A stretch of DNA of 6,118 bases, from assembly GCA_036518955.1 (NCBI GenBank), contig DATDMG010000400.1, positions 1 to 6,118 on the forward strand. The letters run 5' to 3'. The stretch's first letter is position 1. The number at the start of each line of letters is the position of its first letter. The position numbers and the translations under genes were made by a program. The notes under the pieces were generated by a model that was not told where the DNA came from, did not search any database, and was given only the letters and a program-made list of their open reading frames with translations. Source of the stretch: DATDMG01 sp036518955. Its GTDB lineage: Bacteria; Actinomycetota; Actinomycetes; Actinomycetales; Kineosporiaceae. Of the stretch, positions 1 to 4,038 are shown in pieces.

Positions 1-373
1 CGATCACCAGCCGGTTGACGCTGTCACCGCGAATCAGGAGGGCCCGGTACCCGTGCTGGACCCGTGCGGAGATCATCACGTCGAGGTTGCTAAGGTTCAG
101 CCACTTCACGGCGATCATCCTGACGTTCGGCAGGGCGACCCGGATGGACCGGGGCCCACCGTACGACGCCACGGCGGACCGGTCGCTGCCCGCGGACATG
201 AAGGTCCAGAACCGGGCCATGACGGTGGTCGGGGGGTAGCCGTCCATCGGTCCGGCGTACCAGACCCCGATGTTCGGCTTGACCAGCCGCCCCGGCAGGT
301 CGAACACGACCCGGTCGAAGCCCGGGTGGCCGCCGGTCCGGATCGTCCCGAGGGCGAAGTAGTCACGGGACAC
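1..373 (-). CDS. AMIN-like domain protein, partial (3' end outside window)
   Basis: Reading leftward from a GTG at 373-371, the frame stays open for 124 codons to the window edge, so the C-terminus is missing. Residues about 6-28 contain RTGGHPGFDRVVFDLPG, and the last visible residues are GYRALLIRGDSVNRLVI. Both resemble the start and end of the actinobacterial AMIN-like domain, in which an HxGFDRVVFD strand opens the fold and an R(L/V)V(I/V)D strand closes it. Family members are usually exported or lipoproteins of unknown role. This one shows no signal peptide or lipobox: the domain starts almost at the GTG. An in-frame TGA lies two codons upstream (379-377), so no longer N-terminus is possible without a frameshift. 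The GTG shares one base with the TAG of the upstream TIR / NB-ARC / TPR gene (TAGTG) and no clear ribosome binding site is seen, so translation is probably coupled. It could instead be the remnant of an exported protein whose 5' end was lost. The domain call is from memory of the family pattern, without a search. Confidence 0.72.
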   Translation of the reverse strand, partial: MSRDYFALGTIRTGGHPGFDRVVFDLPGRLVKPNIGVWYAGPMDGYPPTTVMARFWTFMSAGSDRSAVASYGGPRSIRVALPNVRMIAVKWLNLSNLDVMISARVQHGYRALLIRGDSVNRLVI

Positions 374-3162
374 TAGTCAGGCACGGACGCTGGCCGCGCG
401 ATGACGCCCACGATCTTCGTCACCAATTGCGTCAACGGATCGTCCGGGCCGTACGCCTGCCGGCTGCGCCCCAGGGTCTCGCGGCCCAGAGACCCCGCCT
501 GCTCCGGTTCGCCACTGCCGATCAGGGCGAGGGTGAGCGCGGCCGCCGAGAAGAGGGTGGCGGCATGGTCGGGGCCGTACACCTGCCGGCAGCGCCCCAG
601 CGTCTCGCGGCCCAGAGACCCCGCCCGCTCCGGTTCGCCGACGAGAGTCCGGGCGAGGGTGAGAGCGGCGGCCGTCAGCAGGGTGGTCGCGTGATCCGGG
701 CCGTAGGCGCGTCGACAGCGCTCCAGGGTGTCCTGGCCCAGGGTGCACGCTGACTCCGGCTGGCCTACGGCGATCAAGGAGAGGGTGAGGGTGGCCGCCG
801 TCAGCAGGGTGGTCGCGTGATCCGGGCCGAAGGCGCGTCGACAGCGCTCCAGGGTGTCCTGGCCCAGGGTGTACGCCGACTCCGGCTCACCCACAGCGAT
901 CAGTGCCGTGGTGAGGACGGCCGCAGCGTACAGGGTGGTGGGGTGATCGGGGCCGAGGACCCGCTGGGAGCGTTCCAGGGTATCTCGCCCGAGGATGCGC
1001 ACCGGCTCCGGCTCGCCCAGCCTGACCAGGGCGTCGGCCAGGACGGCCGACGCGAAGAGGGTGGTGGAGTGGTTGCGGCCGAGGACACGTCGGCAGCGCT
1101 GCAGGGTGTCCTGCGCCAGGGCGCGCGCCGACCCGGGCTCACCAAGTCCGATGAGTGCGAGGGTCAGCACCGCGGTGAGATACAGGGTGGTGGAGTGGTC
1201 GGGGCCGAGCACGCGGCGGCAGCGCTCCAGAGTGTCCTGGCCCAGGGCACGCGCCGGCTCCAGCTCGGCGAGCCAGACCAGTGCGAGGCTCAGGGTGGCC
1301 GCCGCGTTCAGGGTGGTGGGATGGTCGTGGCCGAGCACGCGCCGGCCGCGCTCCACCGTGTCCTGTCCGAGGGCGCGCGCCGACTCGGTATCCCCGAGGA
1401 GGAAGAACAGGATGTTGGCCAGCAAGCTGGCGGAGGCCAGGGTGTCGGGATGGTCTGCGCCGAGGATCTCCCGCCACCGGTCGAGCAGCTGCGCGGAAAT
1501 CTCGCGGCCCGCCTGACCATCCCCGACGGCCCGCAGGTAGCCGCTGACATCGAGAAGCAGCTCGCGGCTGGCAGGACGGTCGTCCGCGACCGGGATGGTG
1601 GCGAGCACGTGCGGGGCCAGCTCCCTGTAGGAGCCCCAGGTGGACGGATCGTTCGGGTCGCCGGGGCGGCCCGCGCACAGCAAGGTCAGGACTCGCTCTT
1701 GCCCACGGTGCTGCTCGGCGGGGGTCAGCTGGGATCGGATGACCGCCTGGACGAGACGGTGAAGCTGTACGCGGTCGTCATGCCGGCGGATCAGTGAGAG
1801 GTCGACGATCATCCGGACGACGTCGTCCAGCTCGTCCGGCTCCCCCACGGCGGTGCGCAGCGGTTCGTCCAGCAGGTGGGCGTGCTGGGTGAAGAGGCGC
1901 AGCGGAATCGGATCCGGTGCCAGGAACGCCGCCAACTGCATGAGCTGCGCACCCGCCGGGCTGTCGGAACGCAGGCGCTCCAGGGACAGCGTCCACGCGG
2001 TGTCCAGCCTGCCCTGGTAGCCGATCACATCGCCTTGCGCCAGCAGACTGGCGCGACGCCGACGGAACCGACGCAGGTACGCCTCCGGCGGCAGCCCGGT
2101 GACCTCCAGATAGCCGGCGGCCTGTGCGGCGGCGAGGGGCAGGTCGCCGAGCTCGTCGGCGAGCTGATCGGCCACCTCCTCGGCCAGGTCCGGCACCCGG
2201 CGGCGCAGCAGGGCGACGGTCTGCGGCCGGGCCAGCACATCGACCTCCAGCTGGCCGCCGAGCCCTCCAAAGCCCGGGTAGCGCGAAGTGACGAGCACGT
2301 GACCTGTCCCGCCCGGCTGGTAGTCGATGAGATCTTCAGGCCGCTGCGCGTTGTCGAAGATCAGCAGCCAGGACGAGCGGCGTCGCAGTTCGGCCCGCAC
2401 CCGATCCACCTGGACCGGCATGCTCTCCGTCGCCGGGAGCCCGAGCTGGCCGCTCAGGGCGGCGAGCTGGCCGGCGATGAGGGCTCTGTGTTCGGCGTCG
2501 AGCCACCAGACCAGCTCGTAGTCCGAGCAGAACCGGTGAGCGTACTCGAGGGCCAGCTGGGTCTTGCCCACGCCGCCCAGTCCGTGCAGCGCGTGCAGCA
2601 CCATCGTGTGCTGGCCACGACGCAGCTGGCTGCGTAGCTCGTTCAGCACCTCGGTCCGGTCCATGAAGTGCGGATTGCGCGGCGGCACGTTCCACACGGC
2701 TGGCGGCCGACCGGCGAACGTCGGCCTGTCCGCCGTCGTGGTCGAGCTATCGGTGTGCGGCAACCGCGCGGCCCATCGTCCGCCCAACCGGTCCCGAAGT
2801 CTCCCGGCCGCTGTTGCCTCGTCCAACCCGACGAGGTCCACGGGGGCCAGGGCGGCGTACAGGTTCGGCACCGCGACGGGCTCGACCAGCACGGGCAGGA
2901 TCCGCTCCACGTCCCGGGCCGGGTGGAAGGATGACGCCCACAGCACCGCCGTCCCCGCCGTGGACCGGAAGTAGGCCTCGGACCAGACCGCCACCAGTCG
3001 GTCCGCCCGGTCCAGCGCCTGCTGCATGCGGGTGAGGTAGTCCTGTCCCGGCGCCCAGTCCCAGACGTCCAGCTCGACGCTGTAGCCGGCCTCGATCAGC
3101 TGCCAGGCGAGCCACTCGGCCCAGGCCTGATCGCGGGTATCGTGGCTGACGAAGAAGTCCAC
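373..3162 (-). CDS. TIR / NB-ARC / TPR STAND protein, 929 aa, with altered TIR and hhGR residues
   Basis: This is a STAND-class signalling ATPase, probably cytoplasmic and probably in immunity or stress sensing. The TIR domain spans about residues 1-128 (first strand DFFVSH; WDWAPGQD near 35-41). NB-ARC spans about 160-480: Walker A GLGGVGKT at 194-201, Walker B WLLIFDN ending D270-N271, LVTSR at 290-294, a GLPL-like GDLPLA at 339-344, and an MHD-like LHRLVQ at 467-472. Nine 42-residue TPR units fill 553-929. The start is the GTG at 3162, which aligns with VDFFVSH of the divergent paralogue; only a weak purine stretch precedes it. Two residues are unusual: Val73 where the paralogue has Glu73, the likely NADase catalytic position, and NPHFMDR (Asp168) where it has NPHFVGR. 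NAD cleavage by this copy is therefore doubtful, while ATP binding looks possible. It lies 78 bp after the 133-residue gene and in the same frame, and overlaps the AMIN-like gene by one base, so the three probably form an operon. The architecture resembles proteins named FxSxx-COOH system TPR proteins, but no partner of that system is seen. Confidence 0.95.
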   Translation of the reverse strand: MDFFVSHDTRDQAWAEWLAWQLIEAGYSVELDVWDWAPGQDYLTRMQQALDRADRLVAVWSEAYFRSTAGTAVLWASSFHPARDVERILPVLVEPVAVPNLYAALAPVDLVGLDEATAAGRLRDRLGGRWAARLPHTDSSTTTADRPTFAGRPPAVWNVPPRNPHFMDRTEVLNELRSQLRRGQHTMVLHALHGLGGVGKTQLALEYAHRFCSDYELVWWLDAEHRALIAGQLAALSGQLGLPATESMPVQVDRVRAELRRRSSWLLIFDNAQRPEDLIDYQPGGTGHVLVTSRYPGFGGLGGQLEVDVLARPQTVALLRRRVPDLAEEVADQLADELGDLPLAAAQAAGYLEVTGLPPEAYLRRFRRRRASLLAQGDVIGYQGRLDTAWTLSLERLRSDSPAGAQLMQLAAFLAPDPIPLRLFTQHAHLLDEPLRTAVGEPDELDDVVRMIVDLSLIRRHDDRVQLHRLVQAVIRSQLTPAEQHRGQERVLTLLCAGRPGDPNDPSTWGSYRELAPHVLATIPVADDRPASRELLLDVSGYLRAVGDGQAGREISAQLLDRWREILGADHPDTLASASLLANILFFLLGDTESARALGQDTVERGRRVLGHDHPTTLNAAATLSLALVWLAELEPARALGQDTLERCRRVLGPDHSTTLYLTAVLTLALIGLGEPGSARALAQDTLQRCRRVLGRNHSTTLFASAVLADALVRLGEPEPVRILGRDTLERSQRVLGPDHPTTLYAAAVLTTALIAVGEPESAYTLGQDTLERCRRAFGPDHATTLLTAATLTLSLIAVGQPESACTLGQDTLERCRRAYGPDHATTLLTAAALTLARTLVGEPERAGSLGRETLGRCRQVYGPDHAATLFSAAALTLALIGSGEPEQAGSLGRETLGRSRQAYGPDDPLTQLVTKIVGVIARPASVPD
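376..1506 (-). repeat. Tandem array of nine 126-bp units encoding 42-residue TPRs
   Basis: Residues 553-929 of the TIR / NB-ARC / TPR protein are successive units of exactly 42 residues. Each carries a variant of LGxDTLERCRRxxGPDHxTTL and ends near a Gly-Glu-Pro loop; the last unit is one residue short and diverges after its GPDD. This is the long TPR form also found in kinesin light chain, usually a protein- or peptide-binding solenoid. Unit boundaries fall at residues 553, 595, 637, 679, 721, 763, 805, 847 and 889. DNA identity between neighbours is highest in two places. Bases 671-760 match 797-886 with 3 mismatches in 90, and bases 456-513 match 582-639 with about 3 mismatches in 58. That points to recent duplication or conversion of units. 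Confidence 0.93.
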
Positions 3163-3240
3163 CCGCCGACCTACATATTTTCCGCTGCCACCGGACGGGG
3201 TCTGTCGTCTTCGGCTGGCGAGCTCGTCAACACCCTGCGC

Positions 3241-3642
3241 CTAGCCCTCCGCCGCCCAGGCGTAGAGGTCCTCGGTGGTCTGCTCGACGGTGGTCGACGT
3301 TCCACATGCCCGCTGGGCCTTCGCGACCTCATCAAAAGCCTCGGCCGCCGCTGCCTGCACGTCCGGATCATCGACGAGCATGCCGGCGACGTCACTGGCC
3401 CGATCCTGAATCACACTCGTCATGAACGGCGGGACGCTTTTCGCCTCCTCGGCGAGGGCGTTCTGAACGATACTCACCAGCTCCTGAACGCTCACCGACG
3501 TGCCAGCCTGGCGATAGAACCGGCCACCCAGCTTCTCGAAAATGTAATCACCGGACAGGGCGAAGCGGCGAACAAGCGTCATGGCGTCGACAATAGGCGC
3601 CCTGCGTGCGACCCAAGGGCCCTGGATGAGCTGCATGACCAT
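3241..3642 (-). CDS. Small protein of unknown family, 133 aa, upstream of the TIR / NB-ARC / TPR gene
   Basis: I do not recognise the family. The frame runs from an ATG at 3642 to a TAG at 3243-3241. This start is chosen because GGAGG at 3654-3650 precedes it by 7 bases; an ATG 13 codons further upstream has no such site, and another ATG two codons inside is possible. About 78% of codons end in G or C, supporting translation on this strand. The N-terminal third is mixed (MVMQLIQGPWVARRAP, then a GDYIFEKLGGRFYR stretch at about 31-44). The rest looks helical and acidic, with segments such as VQELVSIVQNALAEEA and DPDVQAAAAEAFDEVAKAQ. No signal peptide, membrane segment, metal-binding cluster or catalytic motif is evident. 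It is the first gene of the leftward block. Its TAG is in frame with the TIR gene, with 26 open codons between. It could be a regulator, partner or cofactor of the STAND proteins, but that rests on position only. Confidence 0.78.
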   Translation of the reverse strand: MVMQLIQGPWVARRAPIVDAMTLVRRFALSGDYIFEKLGGRFYRQAGTSVSVQELVSIVQNALAEEAKSVPPFMTSVIQDRASDVAGMLVDDPDVQAAAAEAFDEVAKAQRACGTSTTVEQTTEDLYAWAAEG

Positions 3643-3654
3643 CCCTTCTCCTCC
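3643..3654 (-). promoter_or_regulatory. Ribosome binding site of the 133-aa gene
   Basis: On the minus strand, bases 3654 to 3643 read GGAGGAGAAGGG immediately before the ATG at 3642. The GGAGG core is 7 bases from the start codon, near the optimal distance. This decides the start in favour of the second candidate ATG of the open frame. Confidence 0.75.
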
Positions 3655-3912
3655 ACGGAGACCAATTCCACACAGACCCATCCGAAGGCGGATCTACACG
3701 CCGCCCCGGAGCCGACGCCTCCTTCAGTCACGTGCGCGTCCGCCGGAGCCCGACACATCTTCGTCAGCTTTCCCGCGTGCCACAGGAACCACATCAGTCC
3801 CGGCTCAGACCTCGCCCACTCCGCTCAATCATACGCAAACCACCTCACGATCGGAACCCACGGCACATCATCGTCCGAGGGGCGCCGCCGCGGCTGGAGG
3901 TCCGGGACAAGA

Positions 3913-3927
3913 TCCCAAATCTTGGGA
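3913..3927. promoter_or_regulatory. 15-bp inverted repeat, candidate operator
   Basis: Bases 3913-3927 read TCCCAA ATC TTGGGA, a perfect 6-bp inverted repeat with a 3-bp spacer. After one mismatched pair the symmetry resumes with G3911 and C3929. It stands about 110 bp upstream of the rightward start and about 270 bp upstream of the leftward block, a position suited to a dimeric regulator. It is AT-richer in its centre than the surroundings and has no U-tract, so it does not look like a terminator. The regulator is unknown, and a chance repeat of this size is possible. Confidence 0.4.
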
Positions 3928-4004
3928 ACACATCACCACATATGATCGGCCGGCGGATCCATGGCGTATGCCTTGAATTGAATGGAGGCATCGTGTTGGC
4001 TCCG

Positions 4005-4032
4005 TTGCGTGATGTCAGGACGGTAGGATAAT
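4005..4032 (+). promoter_or_regulatory. Putative promoter for a leaderless mRNA of the rightward STAND gene
   Basis: TTGCGT (4005-4010) and GATAAT (4027-4032) are separated by 16 bp and resemble the -35 and -10 elements of a housekeeping sigma factor. An overlapping TAGGAT (4024-4029), also typical of actinomycete -10 boxes, may serve instead. From GATAAT, the usual 7-base distance places the transcription start at G4039, the first base of the candidate GTG start. This predicts a leaderless transcript, which is common in actinomycetes and would explain why no ribosome binding site precedes the gene. Confidence 0.5.
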
Positions 4033-4038
4033 AGACCC

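Larger units (their letters stand above)
3643..4038. other. Divergent intergenic region between the two STAND transcription units
   Basis: No convincing coding frame is seen on either strand across these roughly 400 bases. Open stretches here encode Arg-, Pro- or His-rich low-complexity sequence without a plausible ribosome binding site and family resemblance. The region is locally less GC-rich than the genes around it. It must hold the promoters for both directions. The signals I can point to are the inverted repeat at 3913-3927 and the promoter-like hexamers at 4005-4032. A leftward promoter is not clear; a TATGAT hexamer on the minus strand (3833-3828) lacks a good -35 partner. Confidence 0.7.

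Noticed and set aside
817..1797. Long rightward open frame of 326 codons with repeated motifs
   Set aside because: It is the antisense shadow of the TPR array and the segment before it. The repeat unit of 126 bp is a multiple of three and GC-rich, so stops are absent in all units once absent in one. The opposite strand has clear domain homology.
3225..3230. TTGACG on the minus strand as a -35 box just upstream of the leftward TIR gene
   Set aside because: No TAnnnT-like -10 lies 16-19 bp downstream, so an internal promoter is not supported.
3751..3770. Short HIFVSF-like translation resembling the first strand of a TIR domain
   Set aside because: Nothing TIR-like follows it in frame and the stretch lies in non-coding-looking sequence, so it is a chance match.
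3828..3833. TATGAT on the minus strand as a -10 box for the leftward block
   Set aside because: The hexamer is good, but 17 bp upstream only TTCCGA is found, a weak -35, and the untranslated leader would be about 180 bases. The support is too weak to list as a promoter.
3142..3945. Rightward open frame of 267 codons across the small gene and intergenic region
   Set aside because: It overlaps the start of the TIR gene and all of the 133-residue gene on the other strand, has no ribosome binding site, and turns into His/Ser/Thr-rich sequence. The minus strand has the better ribosome binding site and third-position bias.
3732..4031. Rightward open frame of 99 codons upstream of the second receptor
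   Set aside because: It is Arg/Pro-rich with no family resemblance and has no ribosome binding site at its ATG. Only its last 12 codons, after a GGAGG, were kept as a weak leader-ORF idea.
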